DNA from: Vibrio splendidus 12E03 | GTDB lineage: Bacteria; Pseudomonadota; Gammaproteobacteria; Enterobacterales; Vibrionaceae | Assembly: GCF_000272105.2 (NCBI RefSeq) | Contig: NZ_AJZD02000007.1 | Span: forward strand, 1 to 33,668 | Length of the DNA: 33,668 nt | Reading direction: 5' to 3' | Part shown: positions 17,601 to 31,108 of the stretch, piece by piece | Numbering within the stretch: position 1 is the stretch's first letter | How the letters are laid out: every line of letters begins with the position of its first letter | Translations under genes and position numbers: made by a program | The notes under the pieces: generated by a model | The model's input: the letters and a program-made list of their open reading frames with translations, nothing else | Told to the model about the DNA's origin: nothing | Databases searched by the model: none

Positions 17601-19214
17601 AAGGTTGATGACTGGATCGGCGCAACGCGTCACTCGACTCCGGGCGTAGGTCTTATCTCCCCACCACCACACCACGATATCTACTCAATCGAAGATCTGG
17701 CTCAGCTAATCTACGATCTGAAAAACGCGAACCGTAACGGCCGTGTAAACGTGAAGCTAGTATCGGAAGCGGGCGTAGGTACGATTGCATCGGGTGTAGC
17801 AAAAGCGAAAGCTGACGTAGTACTTATCGCAGGTTTTGATGGTGGTACGGGTGCATCTCCGATGTCTTCTATCCGTCACACAGGTCTGCCTTGGGAACTG
17901 GGTCTAGCGGAAACTCACCAAACACTACTGAAAAACGGCCTACGTAACCGTATCGTTGTTCAGTCTGATGGTCAGATGAAAACACCACGTGACCTTGCAG
18001 TTGCAACACTACTTGGTGCTGAAGAATGGGGCGTAGCAACAGCAGCATTGGTTGTTGAAGGCTGTATCATGATGCGTAAGTGTCACAAGAATACCTGTCC
18101 TGTTGGTATCGCAACACAAAACAAAACTCTGCGTGAGCGTTTCGACGGCCGCGTAGAAGACGTAGTGACTTTCTTCCAATACATGGCTGAAGGTCTGCGT
18201 GAAGTTATGGCTGAACTTGGCTTCCGCTCTATCGATGAGATGGTAGGTCAATCGCACAAACTTAAAGTTCGTGACGACATCGGCCACTGGAAGTACAAGA
18301 ACCTAGATCTAACACCTGTACTGCACATTGAGCAGGCTCGTGAAGAAGATGGTATCTACAACCAGACACAACAAAACCACAACCTAGAAGACGTTCTAGA
18401 CCGCAAGTTGATTCAAGCGGCAATTCCTGCACTTGAGAAAGGTGAAGCTGTAAATGCGACCTTCCCTATCATCAACACGGACCGCTCAGCGGGTACCATG
18501 CTGTCGAACGAAATCTCGAAGGTTTACAAAGACCAAGGTTTACCACAACCAATGAACGTTAAGTTCCACGGTAGTGCTGGCCAATCTTTCGGTGCGTTCC
18601 TTGCGAAAGGCGTTAAGTTCGAAGTAGAAGGCGACGCGAACGATTACTGGGGTAAAGGTCTGTCTGGCGGTACTTTGGTACTGTACCCAGATGCGAAATC
18701 TTCTATCGTTGCTGAAGATAACATCGTGGTTGGTAACGTATGTTTCTACGGTGCAACCTCAGGTGAGTCTTTCATTCGCGGTATGGCTGGCGAACGTTTC
18801 TGTGTTCGTAACTCAGGTGCGAAGGTTGTTGTTGAGGGCGTTGGTGACCACGGTTGTGAATACATGACTGGCGGTGTTGCTATTATCCTTGGTTCAACGG
18901 GTCGTAACTTTGCTGCGGGTATGAGTGGCGGTGTCGCTTATGTTTGGGATAAAGCGGGCGACTTCGAAACCAAGCTTAACTCTGAACTTGTAGACCTAGA
19001 TCCAATTGAACAAGAAGATAAAGATCTTCTACTAAATATGCTAACCAAGCACGTTGAATTCACAGGAAGTGAAGTTGCTCAGTCTTTCCTAGACAACTTT
19101 GAAGCAAGTGTTGCATCACTGATTAAAGTCATGCCACGCGACTACAAAGCAGTTCTTGAGAAGCGTAAAGCTGAAGCACAACAAGCACAAACGGAAGAAG
19201 TGGAGGCAGTATAA
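14667..19214 (+). CDS. gltB: Glutamate synthase (NADPH-type) large subunit, first copy
   Basis: The large GOGAT subunit releases ammonia from glutamine and transfers it through a tunnel to 2-oxoglutarate, giving two glutamates. The 1515-residue chain has the N-terminal class II amidotransferase domain with nucleophile Cys21 after a 20-residue propeptide (ELEHDACGIGF). The FMN synthase core follows, with the 3Fe-4S ligands Cys1133, Cys1139 and Cys1144 (C-x5-C-x4-C), then a C-terminal glycine-rich beta-helix. Its N terminus (GLYTPELEHDACGIGF) resembles the Bacillus GltA lineage rather than E. coli GltB. Codon use leans to CTA, CGT and GGT, suggesting strong expression. AAGGA lies upstream of the ATG. 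The stop shares one base with the gltD start (TAATG), so translation is coupled. Confidence 0.95.
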   Translation: MVDQEQNSQGLYTPELEHDACGIGFVAHLKNRKSHDVVTQALDMLARMEHRGGQGCDPCSGDGAGILLQKPHEFLLEEAVKLGIKLPSFEKYGVGVVLFPKDEHKRAQCRDILERNAQRLELEVIGYRELPTDNSMIGADPLSTEPQFEHVFISGGPGTTPEELERKLYVLRNYTVRVCLESVSNIGDDFYINSMSYKTLVYKGQLTTEQVPQYFLDLQNPTMVTALALVHSRFSTNTFPRWRLAQPFRYIAHNGEINTVRGNLNWMKAREAILESDLFTQAEIDMLLPICQEGSSDSSNFDMALELLVLSGRTLPHALMMMIPEAWQENKNMDPTRRAFYQYHANVMEPWDGPASVCFTDGVQVGATLDRNGLRPSRYTVTKDDFLVMASESGVVEIAPENVEYRGRLQPGRIFVADLEQGRIISDEEVKDGIAKSQPYEKWVEENLLSLKKLPDASNEFNQPSPEKLLHKQQSFGVSSEEVNEIILPLAKTGYEPLSAMGADWPLAILSHQSQHLSNYFKQLFAQVTNPPIDPIRERMVMSLNTYLGKDQNLLAETPEHCQKVELESPVLSNSELEKLRAIDNEHLQSKTLDIVFQANGDQGKLERALKRICQYAEDAVIDGYSIILLTDRAVNSNHAAIPAMLAVGAVHHHLIRKGLRAKCDIVVETGDARETHHFATLIGYGANAVNPYLVIETIVELQRTKKLDPNVHPRELFDNYRKGVNGGLLKIFSKMGISTLQSYHGAQIFEALGVSKSVVEKYFTGTVSRIQGLTIDDIAREVLVRHRVGYPAREIPAQILDVGGVYQWKQRGEKHLFNPETISLLQESTRNKDYGQFKKYAKAVDDQGDNAATLRSQLDFIKNPAGSIPLAEVEPIENILKRFATGAMSFGSISHEAHSTLAVAMNRIGAKSNSGEGGEDPARFERKENGDWERSAIKQVASGRFGVTSYYLSNADELQIKMAQGAKPGEGGQLPGDKVDDWIGATRHSTPGVGLISPPPHHDIYSIEDLAQLIYDLKNANRNGRVNVKLVSEAGVGTIASGVAKAKADVVLIAGFDGGTGASPMSSIRHTGLPWELGLAETHQTLLKNGLRNRIVVQSDGQMKTPRDLAVATLLGAEEWGVATAALVVEGCIMMRKCHKNTCPVGIATQNKTLRERFDGRVEDVVTFFQYMAEGLREVMAELGFRSIDEMVGQSHKLKVRDDIGHWKYKNLDLTPVLHIEQAREEDGIYNQTQQNHNLEDVLDRKLIQAAIPALEKGEAVNATFPIINTDRSAGTMLSNEISKVYKDQGLPQPMNVKFHGSAGQSFGAFLAKGVKFEVEGDANDYWGKGLSGGTLVLYPDAKSSIVAEDNIVVGNVCFYGATSGESFIRGMAGERFCVRNSGAKVVVEGVGDHGCEYMTGGVAIILGSTGRNFAAGMSGGVAYVWDKAGDFETKLNSELVDLDPIEQEDKDLLLNMLTKHVEFTGSEVAQSFLDNFEASVASLIKVMPRDYKAVLEKRKAEAQQAQTEEVEAV

Positions 19215-20683
19215 TGGGTAAGCCTACTGGATTTTTAGAACACGGTCGTGAGCTTCCAAAGAAGCTCGACCCGTCAGTTCGTATCGAAGACAACAAAGAG
19301 TTCGTACTTAACGAAGAGTTTGGTGACAAGATCAATACTCAAGCATCTCGTTGTATGGACTGTGGCGTACCTTTCTGTCACAGCGGTTGTCCGATTGGTA
19401 ACATCATCCCAGAATTCAATGACGCGGTTTACCGTGACAGCTGGGAAGAGGCTTGGAACATCCTAAGCTCAACCAATAACTTCCCTGAATTTACAGGTCG
19501 AGTGTGCCCTTCTCCTTGTGAGAGTGCTTGTGTACTAGGTATCAACCAAGACCCAATCACTATCTGTAATATCGAGAAAACAATTGTAGAAACTGCGTAC
19601 CGTGAAGGGTACGCAAAACCTAAAACACCTCGTTCTCGCACAGGTAAAACAGTAGCTGTTATCGGTTCAGGCCCTGCTGGCCTAGCCGCTGCTGAGCAAC
19701 TGAACAGTGCTGGTCACTCAGTGACGGTATTTGAACGTGACGAGAAAGTTGGCGGCCTACTGCGTTTCGGTATCCCAGATTTCAAACTGGGTATGGACGT
19801 GATTGATCGTAAGATTAATCTAATGGCTGAAGCGGGCGTTGAATTTAAAGTAAACCAACACATCGGCGTTGATGTTAACGCTCAGCAACTACGTCAAGAG
19901 TTTGATGTTGTCTTGCTAACAGGCGGTTCTACGGTTCCTCGTGACCTACCAATTCCAGGTCGAGAGCTAAAGGGCGTTCATTTTGCGATGGAATTCCTTG
20001 GCCAAAACAACCGTCGTGCCAACGACTTAGACCTGAAAACAGAAGAGATTCACGCTCAAGATAAGCACATTGTGGTTATCGGTGGTGGTGATACTGGTTC
20101 TGACTGTGTGGGTACATCAAACCGTCATAAAGCAGCAAGCATTACTCAGGTAGAGATCATGCCGATCCCACCAGAGAAGCGCCCTGCAAATATGCCTTGG
20201 CCTCAATACCCAATGATCATGAAAACAACAACTTCTCACGAAGAAGGTTGTGAGCGTCACTGGAACATCTTGACTAAAGAGTTCATCGGTAACGAGCAAG
20301 GTCAAGTGACGGGTCTACGTATTGCTGACATCGTTTGGCAAGATGCGAAACCTGGTGAGCGCCCAAGCTTTGATGAAGTGGCGAACACAGAACGTGTTAT
20401 CCCTTGTGATATGGCATTCCTAGCGGTGGGTTTCTTACACCCAGAGCCAACAGGTGTGCTAGCTCAGCTAGACATTAAACTGGACGAGCGCGGTAACGTC
20501 GCTTCTGAAGGTTACGCAACTAACCAGAAAGGCGTTTTCGCTGCTGGTGATATGCGTACAGGTCAGTCTCTAGTGGTACGTTGTATTAATGAAGGTCGTG
20601 AATGTGCAATTGCTATTGATGACTTCTTAATGGGTAACTCAAACTTAGAAGCGAAAGCTGATTCACTCATGCTTTCCGCATAA
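19214..20683 (+). CDS. gltD: Glutamate synthase small subunit, first copy
   Basis: The small subunit feeds electrons from NADPH through FAD and iron-sulfur clusters to the FMN site of GltB. In the 489-residue chain the N-terminal cluster ligands lie in CMDCGVPFCHSGC and VCPSPCESAC. The FAD loop is [15 protein letters not shown] (about 149-163), and the NADPH loop is VVIGGGDTGSDC. The start MGKPTGFLEHGRE matches the Bacillus-type small subunit, not the E. coli one ([10 protein letters not shown]), so both subunits of this operon belong to one lineage. The ATG overlaps the gltB stop by one base. The operon ends at the hairpins at 20693-20779. Confidence 0.94.
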   Translation: MGKPTGFLEHGRELPKKLDPSVRIEDNKEFVLNEEFGDKINTQASRCMDCGVPFCHSGCPIGNIIPEFNDAVYRDSWEEAWNILSSTNNFPEFTGRVCPSPCESACVLGINQDPITICNIEKTIVETAYREGYAKPKTPRSRTGKTVAVIGSGPAGLAAAEQLNSAGHSVTVFERDEKVGGLLRFGIPDFKLGMDVIDRKINLMAEAGVEFKVNQHIGVDVNAQQLRQEFDVVLLTGGSTVPRDLPIPGRELKGVHFAMEFLGQNNRRANDLDLKTEEIHAQDKHIVVIGGGDTGSDCVGTSNRHKAASITQVEIMPIPPEKRPANMPWPQYPMIMKTTTSHEEGCERHWNILTKEFIGNEQGQVTGLRIADIVWQDAKPGERPSFDEVANTERVIPCDMAFLAVGFLHPEPTGVLAQLDIKLDERGNVASEGYATNQKGVFAAGDMRTGQSLVVRCINEGRECAIAIDDFLMGNSNLEAKADSLMLSA

Positions 20684-20692
20684 TATTTCTCG

Positions 20693-20715
20693 GGCTAGCG
20701 TCAATGACGTTAGCC
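20693..20715 (+). other. Hairpin after gltD without a T run
   Basis: GGCTAGCGTC pairs with GACGTTAGCC around AAT: ten pairs, one of them G-T. It sits 10 nt after the gltD stop and about 40 nt before the true terminator, with which it shares the core GGCTAGC. Lacking a T run, it is more likely a 3'-end-stabilising stem than a terminator. Confidence 0.6.
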
Positions 20716-20752
20716 TAGAGGAAAAGCAACACCCTTCCTAACTTTTATATTT

Positions 20753-20779
20753 GGCTAGCACTCGATGCTAGCCTTTTTT
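20753..20779 (+). terminator. Terminator of the first gltBD operon
   Basis: GGCTAGCA / TGCTAGCC (8 bp) closes a 5-nt loop and is followed by six T. It separates the first gltBD operon from the second. Confidence 0.88.
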
Positions 20780-20926
20780 CTATCTGACCTTCGGCGTTTT
20801 CAAAAACACCCTGTTGTATATGTTAAATGTCATTAACATCCACCTTTTATATCTCATTGATATCCATCGACTATTTTAGATTATTAAGTGGCGAATCGCG
20901 TTTATGCATGATAATTAACCATGAAC

Positions 20927-20955
20927 TTGACCTTAAACACAATTAGCTATACGTT
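20927..20955 (+). promoter_or_regulatory. Candidate promoter of the second gltBD operon
   Basis: TTGACC at 20927-20932 and TACGTT at 20950-20955 are 17 bp apart, about 155 bp before the ATG. The -35 is good and the -10 is poor (3 of 6). The rest of the 428-nt gap (20684-21111) is AT-rich and holds the terminator, the palindrome at 20983-21000 and a 5-bp hairpin (CTGTC/GACAG, 21075-21089) just before the ribosome site. Confidence 0.4.
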
Positions 20956-20982
20956 GTAAAGCTGATGAAAATAAAATCAATC

Positions 20983-21000
20983 GGTTTTGTTAACACAACC
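20983..21000. promoter_or_regulatory. 18-bp palindrome, candidate operator
   Basis: GGTTTTGTTAACACAACC is symmetric at 16 of 18 positions (GGTT-n-TGTTAACA-n-AACC). If the promoter just upstream is right, its centre lies near +30, a position where a bound repressor or nitrogen/amino-acid regulator could act. The protein is unknown. No equal copy is seen in front of the first gltB. Confidence 0.5.
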
Positions 21001-21111
21001 AATAACGTTTTAACTGGCTAAAGCAAACTATCAGTTTACAAAAAACAACAAGTACATGAATAGTTAGTCATTTACTGTCTGGATGACAGAGAAGCAAAAG
21101 GGAGAATTGCA

Positions 21112-27004
<5,893 letters not shown>

Positions 27005-27043
27005 TTAATCTAAGGTTTCCTTTATTACTCAGTTCGTTACTAT

Positions 27044-27073
27044 AAAAAAGGATCCAATGATGGATCCTTTTTT
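27044..27073 (+). terminator. Terminator of the second gltBD operon
   Basis: AAAAAAGGATCC pairs with GGATCCTTTTTT around a 6-nt loop, 12 perfect pairs with a T run. The flanking A run could let it work in both directions, but no minus-strand gene reads into it. Confidence 0.9.
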
Positions 27074-27180
27074 GAATTAGATACGTTTATCACAAGCATA
27101 ACGAAAATACGTAAAACAATCGCAAACAAGCCAATACCTATAACTACAATTAAAACTAAAACAACGCCATAGGAAACACT

Positions 27181-27609
27181 ATGAAAAAAGCCGCTCTCCT
27201 CTCGCTATCACTTTTAACGTTAACCGCTTGCAGCCAAGGAATCACGGACATGAAAGATAGAACTTCATCACCTTGTGGAGACAAACCAAACTGCGTATCA
27301 ACTCAAGATGACCGTGAGCAACATGCATTGGCCGCGTTTGAGTTGTCAGATTCAGCGAACTTAGATGCGATTGAGCAGGTTGCGCTAACCTTACCGGGAT
27401 CGAAAACCGCGAGTAAAACAGAAGATTATCTGCGTGTTGAATGCACCTCTCGCATCATGCGTTTTGTCGATGACTTAGAACTTAAAATCACCGATGGCAA
27501 ATTGATCGTGCGTTCAGAGTCTCGTACTGGCTATTCTGATTTTGGCGTAAACCGAAAACGAGCTGAACAACTTCGTGCTCGCTTGAAAAGCGAAGGCCTA
27601 ATCAAATAG
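27181..27609 (+). CDS. DUF1499 family lipoprotein
   Basis: The 142-residue protein has a type II signal peptide with lipobox LTAC (lipidated Cys17) followed by Ser-Gln, so outer-membrane anchoring is likely. The mature part shows the DUF1499 pattern: SPCGDKPNCVST near the start, then LRVECTSRIMRFVDDLELKI, then VRSESRTGYSDFGVNRKRAEQL. The function of DUF1499 proteins is not established. AGGA precedes the ATG by about 9 nt. It lies between the gltBD terminator and the mtnN promoter, and no terminator separates it clearly from mtnN. It has no obvious link to either neighbour. Confidence 0.88.
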   Translation: MKKAALLSLSLLTLTACSQGITDMKDRTSSPCGDKPNCVSTQDDREQHALAAFELSDSANLDAIEQVALTLPGSKTASKTEDYLRVECTSRIMRFVDDLELKITDGKLIVRSESRTGYSDFGVNRKRAEQLRARLKSEGLIK

Positions 27610-27642
27610 ATAAAAGAATACGCAGATAAATCGCTACTATTC

Positions 27643-27695
27643 GGATGAGAAGTGCCTCTGGGCAGTCGCTCGACACTTCTTATCCATGCTACAAT
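27643..27695 (+). promoter_or_regulatory. Inverted repeat and extended -10 of mtnN
   Basis: GGATGAGAAGTG (27643-27654) and CACTTCTTATCC (27674-27685) form a 12-bp inverted repeat with one G-T pair and a 19-nt spacer. Directly after it comes an extended -10, TGC-TACAAT (27687-27695), placing the start about 35 nt before the mtnN ATG. There is no good -35; the repeat occupies that region. It could be an operator, or the 3' stem of the preceding transcript. Confidence 0.45.
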
Positions 27696-27736
27696 TTCGC
27701 TCTACTGTTTAAATATTATTTATTAAGAGACTACAC

Positions 27737-28432
27737 ATGAAAATCGGCATCATTGGCGCAATGGAGCAAGAAGTTGCGATCCTAAAAGCAGCAATTTCAG
27801 ACATTACTGAAGTTAATAAAGGCGGTTGTACCTTTTTCTCTGGTCAGCTAAATGGTGTTGACGTTGTTTTGCTTCAATCTGGCATTGGTAAAGTAGCAGC
27901 GGCTGTTGGTACTTCAATCCTACTAAGCGAATACCAACCAGATGTCGTTCTCAACACGGGCTCTGCTGGCGGTTTTGATTCAACACTGAACCTTGGCGAT
28001 GTGGTTATCTCAACTGAAGTTCGACACCACGATGCAGACGTTACAGCTTTCGGTTACGAAATCGGCCAAATGGCAGGTCAACCTGCAGCGTTCAAAGCTG
28101 ACGACAAACTGATGGCTGTTGCTGAACAAGCACTAGCACAAATGGAAGACAAGCATGCCGTTCGCGGTCTTATCTGTACTGGCGACGCATTTGTTTGCAC
28201 AGCTGAACGCCAAGAGTTCATCCGCAAGCACTTCCCATCTGTTGTTGCTGTAGAGATGGAAGCATCGGCTATCGCTCAAGCTTGTCACCAATTCCAAGTA
28301 CCATTCGTGGTTGTTCGTGCAATCTCTGATGTTGCAGACAAAGAATCACCAATGAGCTTCGAAGAGTTCCTGCCACTAGCAGCGCAAAGCTCTTCTGAAA
28401 TGGTTATCAAGATGGTTGCCCTACTAAAGTAA
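27737..28432 (+). CDS. mtnN: 5'-methylthioadenosine/S-adenosylhomocysteine nucleosidase
   Basis: MtnN (Pfs) hydrolyses the toxic SAM by-products 5'-methylthioadenosine, S-adenosylhomocysteine and 5'-deoxyadenosine to adenine plus the thioribose or ribose. In vibrios its product S-ribosylhomocysteine is the LuxS substrate, so it also supports AI-2 signalling. The 231-residue chain matches E. coli MtnN (232). The catalytic residues Glu12, Glu175 (VEMEAS) and Asp198 (ISDVAD) are in place. The start [13 protein letters not shown] matches the family. It leads a close-packed run with the CbiB-like gene (10 nt), btuF (1 nt) and, after 74 nt, yadS. Confidence 0.97.
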   Translation: MKIGIIGAMEQEVAILKAAISDITEVNKGGCTFFSGQLNGVDVVLLQSGIGKVAAAVGTSILLSEYQPDVVLNTGSAGGFDSTLNLGDVVISTEVRHHDADVTAFGYEIGQMAGQPAAFKADDKLMAVAEQALAQMEDKHAVRGLICTGDAFVCTAERQEFIRKHFPSVVAVEMEASAIAQACHQFQVPFVVVRAISDVADKESPMSFEEFLPLAAQSSSEMVIKMVALLK

Positions 28433-28442
28433 GCGACTAGAC

Positions 28443-29396
28443 ATGCAAACACTGTTTGATCAGGTATTTGCAAATGGCGTGCTCCTTGTGATGTGGGGAG
28501 CACTGCTTTTTCATTTAATTTTACCTATCCCCCATGCCGCACACCCCACGACCTTATGGCATAAGTTTGCTGAGCTTTTAGCAAGCAAGGTTAATAACAA
28601 CCACAACTATTCCCAAAGTTTAATCTCAGGCACATTAGCCTGGGGGTTAATGGTACTGCCGACTCTGGTTATTCTTCTGGCACTGCAACCATTGGTTTGG
28701 CAATCTCAACTATTTGAATTAGCACTGTTATTACTCGCAATTGATTGGCGCAATAATGAAAAGCTGGCAAATCAGTTAATCAAAGCATTAGGCCGAGAAG
28801 ATAAAGCTGCTGCTCGTCAGTTACTGGCTCCGATTATCAATCGTCAAACTGAATCACTTTCGTCACTTGGCCTAGGCAAAGCCGCCACAGAAACCATCAT
28901 CATGGGCTACGCTCGTAACGTAGTTTGTGTGTTGTTCTGGTACGCCATTGGTGGTGGAATCGCCGCGTTAATGTATCGCCTTGTGGTCGAATTAGCTCGA
29001 GCTTGGTCGCCAAGTCGCAAGCAATTTTCTCCGTTCGGCTCAACGGCGATCAAGATAGTCGCGATTCTCGAATTTATACCGATGCGTTTTTTTGCTTTGA
29101 TGATCGTATGTGGTGATAAAGCCACACACACGTTTAAGATGATGTTAGTTCAGAGTCGTTCTTGGCCACTGCCCGGCCCTGCCTGGTTGATCACGGCCGT
29201 TGGCAACAAGCTGGAGTTATCATTAGGTGGTCCTGCCATTTACGACAACACTAAAGCCATTCGCGCGAAATTAGGCGGAAGAATCGCACCGTCAGCTCTG
29301 CATCTGTCTCAGGTTCAGAAACTACTCTTTGGTCGCATCGCTATCTGGATATTTTTACAAAGCCTAGCCTTACTATTTATTCACCAAGGGATTTAG
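28443..29396 (+). CDS. Divergent CbiB/CobD-family membrane protein
   Basis: The 317-residue protein has several hydrophobic segments and aligns to the CbiB/CobD fold. An N-terminal PIPHAAHP recalls the family motif GDPxxxPHPVR. A C-terminal GPAWLITAVGNKLELSLGGPAIY recalls AWSEA...GIQLGGPNNYFG. True CbiB joins adenosylcobyric acid to aminopropanol (phosphate) in the inner membrane. Here the central motifs are lost: where CbiB has ETVAENTVDG this reads ETIIMGYARNVV, and where CbiB has KAVNTLDSM it reads RLVVELARAW. The usual activity is therefore doubtful. It lies between mtnN and btuF, a place empty in E. coli, so a link to cobinamide uptake or salvage is possible. A distant resemblance to AmpE, another member of the superfamily, is the alternative. 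Confidence 0.75.
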   Translation: MQTLFDQVFANGVLLVMWGALLFHLILPIPHAAHPTTLWHKFAELLASKVNNNHNYSQSLISGTLAWGLMVLPTLVILLALQPLVWQSQLFELALLLLAIDWRNNEKLANQLIKALGREDKAAARQLLAPIINRQTESLSSLGLGKAATETIIMGYARNVVCVLFWYAIGGGIAALMYRLVVELARAWSPSRKQFSPFGSTAIKIVAILEFIPMRFFALMIVCGDKATHTFKMMLVQSRSWPLPGPAWLITAVGNKLELSLGGPAIYDNTKAIRAKLGGRIAPSALHLSQVQKLLFGRIAIWIFLQSLALLFIHQGI

Positions 29397-29397
29397 A

Positions 29398-30267
29398 GTG
29401 AAACCTTCAGCACTTGTTACAAGCCTTACTATTTTGTCTTCCAGCTTATGGCTGCCTTTATCATTTGCAGAAGAAGCACCACGGACTCAAGAAAAAGTAC
29501 AGCCAGCTCAACGCGTGGTCAGCCTTGCTCCTCACGCCACAGAGCTCGCATACAGTGCGGGTTTAGGCGATAACTTAGTTGCTGTGAGCGAACGAAGTGA
29601 TTACCCACCACAAGCCGATAAGCTAGAAAAAGTGGCAAACTATCAAGGTATCAAGGTTGAGAAAATTATCGCGCTTCAGCCAGATCTTATCCTTGCTTGG
29701 CCAGCGGGTAACCCACCGAGAGAACTGGCGAAACTGGAGCAGTTTGGCTTTAATGTTTATTACTCGAAAACCAAAAGCCTAGACAGCATCGCGACCAATA
29801 TTGAGCAACTTAGCCAATACGCCAGCGATACGAGTATCGGTGAGAATAATGCTAAGCAATACAAAGAGCAGCTCAACGCATTAAGGCTAAAATACAAAGA
29901 TGCGGAGCCGGTCAGCTACTTCTACCAGCTAAGTGAAAAACCTATTATCACCGTGGCACAAGGACACTGGCCAAGTGAAGTATTTGAGTTTTGTGGCAGC
30001 CGAAATATTTTTGAAGACAGCGCCTCCCCATATCCGCAAGTTGGTATTGAACAAGTTGTATTAAGGAAACCGCAAGTGATCTTCACGTCTCAGCACGCGA
30101 TTGAGAATGGAACCATGTGGCAAACTTGGCAAAATGAGATCCCAGCAGTTGCTCAAAATCAGATTTGGTCACTCAATTCTGACTGGATTAATCGCCCAAC
30201 AACGAGAACTTTGCAAGCGATCCAACAAGTGTGCGATTTCTTCGATAGAGCTAGGCAAAATCACTAA
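29398..30267 (+). CDS. btuF: Vitamin B12 periplasmic binding protein
   Basis: BtuF binds cobalamin or cobinamide in the periplasm and delivers it to the BtuCD importer. The 289-residue precursor has a signal peptide (hydrophobic LTILSSSLWLPL, probable cleavage after SFA near residue 24). The mature part is a class III binding protein close to E. coli BtuF: RVVSLAPHATELAYSAGLGD, SDYPPQADKLEKVANYQG, ALQPDLILAW, and SPYPQVGIEQVVLRKPQVIF. The start is GTG, 1 nt after the CbiB-like stop; no ATG fits better. btuC and btuD are not in the window and would have to be elsewhere. Confidence 0.93.
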   Translation: MKPSALVTSLTILSSSLWLPLSFAEEAPRTQEKVQPAQRVVSLAPHATELAYSAGLGDNLVAVSERSDYPPQADKLEKVANYQGIKVEKIIALQPDLILAWPAGNPPRELAKLEQFGFNVYYSKTKSLDSIATNIEQLSQYASDTSIGENNAKQYKEQLNALRLKYKDAEPVSYFYQLSEKPIITVAQGHWPSEVFEFCGSRNIFEDSASPYPQVGIEQVVLRKPQVIFTSQHAIENGTMWQTWQNEIPAVAQNQIWSLNSDWINRPTTRTLQAIQQVCDFFDRARQNH

Positions 30268-30341
30268 CTATTTGCTGCGTTTTTTCGTACAATTCGCCAC
30301 CGACCTGTCCCTACAATTTTAACCATAAGAGCACCAGTATC

Positions 30342-30959
30342 ATGGACTCCATGCTGCTTTATATTATCGATTTATTTGGCACTGCCATCTTTGCCGTCTC
30401 AGGCGTTTTTGTTGCTGGCCGTCTTAAGATGGACCCCTTTGGCGTAGCCGTTTTAGGCAGTGTAACCGCAATTGGTGGCGGTACAATTCGAGACATGGCT
30501 CTGGGTGCAACTCCCGTGTTTTGGATCACCGACACCACCTATCTTTGGGTCATCATCACCACCTGCTTGCTGACCATGATTATAGTAAGACGCCCCAAAC
30601 GCCTGGCTTGGTGGATCCTGCCAGTATGTGATGCGATAGGCTTAGCGGTATTTGTTGGCATTGGTGTAGAAAAAGCACTGATTTATCAAGATTCTGCATT
30701 AGTTGCTATCATCATGGGTGTCATCACCGGCTGCGGTGGCGGTATTATCCGTGACGTACTTGCCCGTGAAGTGCCAATGATTCTAAGAAGTGAAGTCTAC
30801 GCGACCGCTTGTATCATTGGTGGCGCTTTCCACACCATGGCGATCAGTATGGGGCACGACTCAGAAACTGCATTTCTGGCCGGCGTGTTCTCAACACTAT
30901 TGATTAGACTTGGCGCTATTCGCTGGCATTTATCATTGCCGACCTTCGCCATCAAATAA
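30342..30959 (+). CDS. yadS: YadS / UPF0126 (TRIC-like) membrane protein
   Basis: The 205-residue inner-membrane protein consists of two similar halves of about three membrane segments. Each carries a glycine-rich GGGTIRD or GGGIIRD motif (TAIGGGTIRDMALG near 48 and ITGCGGGIIRDVLARE near 130). This is the UPF0126 family; prokaryotic relatives have been described as trimeric cation channels. The physiological substrate of YadS is unclear. In E. coli yadS also follows mtn and btuF, so the order is conserved. The ATG at 30342 is preceded by a weak site; a second ATG lies three codons later. It ends before a strong terminator, which probably closes the mtnN-cbiB-btuF-yadS run. Confidence 0.9.
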   Translation: MDSMLLYIIDLFGTAIFAVSGVFVAGRLKMDPFGVAVLGSVTAIGGGTIRDMALGATPVFWITDTTYLWVIITTCLLTMIIVRRPKRLAWWILPVCDAIGLAVFVGIGVEKALIYQDSALVAIIMGVITGCGGGIIRDVLAREVPMILRSEVYATACIIGGAFHTMAISMGHDSETAFLAGVFSTLLIRLGAIRWHLSLPTFAIK

Positions 30960-30976
30960 GCTATCATTACAAAGAG

Positions 30977-31003
30977 AAAGGCTCCGTAAAGGAGCCTTTT
31001 TTG
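30977..31003 (+). terminator. Terminator after yadS
   Basis: AAAGGCTCC / GGAGCCTTT (9 bp) closes a 5-nt loop and is followed by further T, 17 nt after the yadS stop. Confidence 0.9.
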
Positions 31004-31108
31004 ATCCGGTTTCAAATCACTATACCCTCTATTTCCACTCATCAAAGATCCCCTCCTTTCCTAAAACTCAATTTAGTTAGTCCATTAGCCCACCAATTTA
31101 GTAATGTT

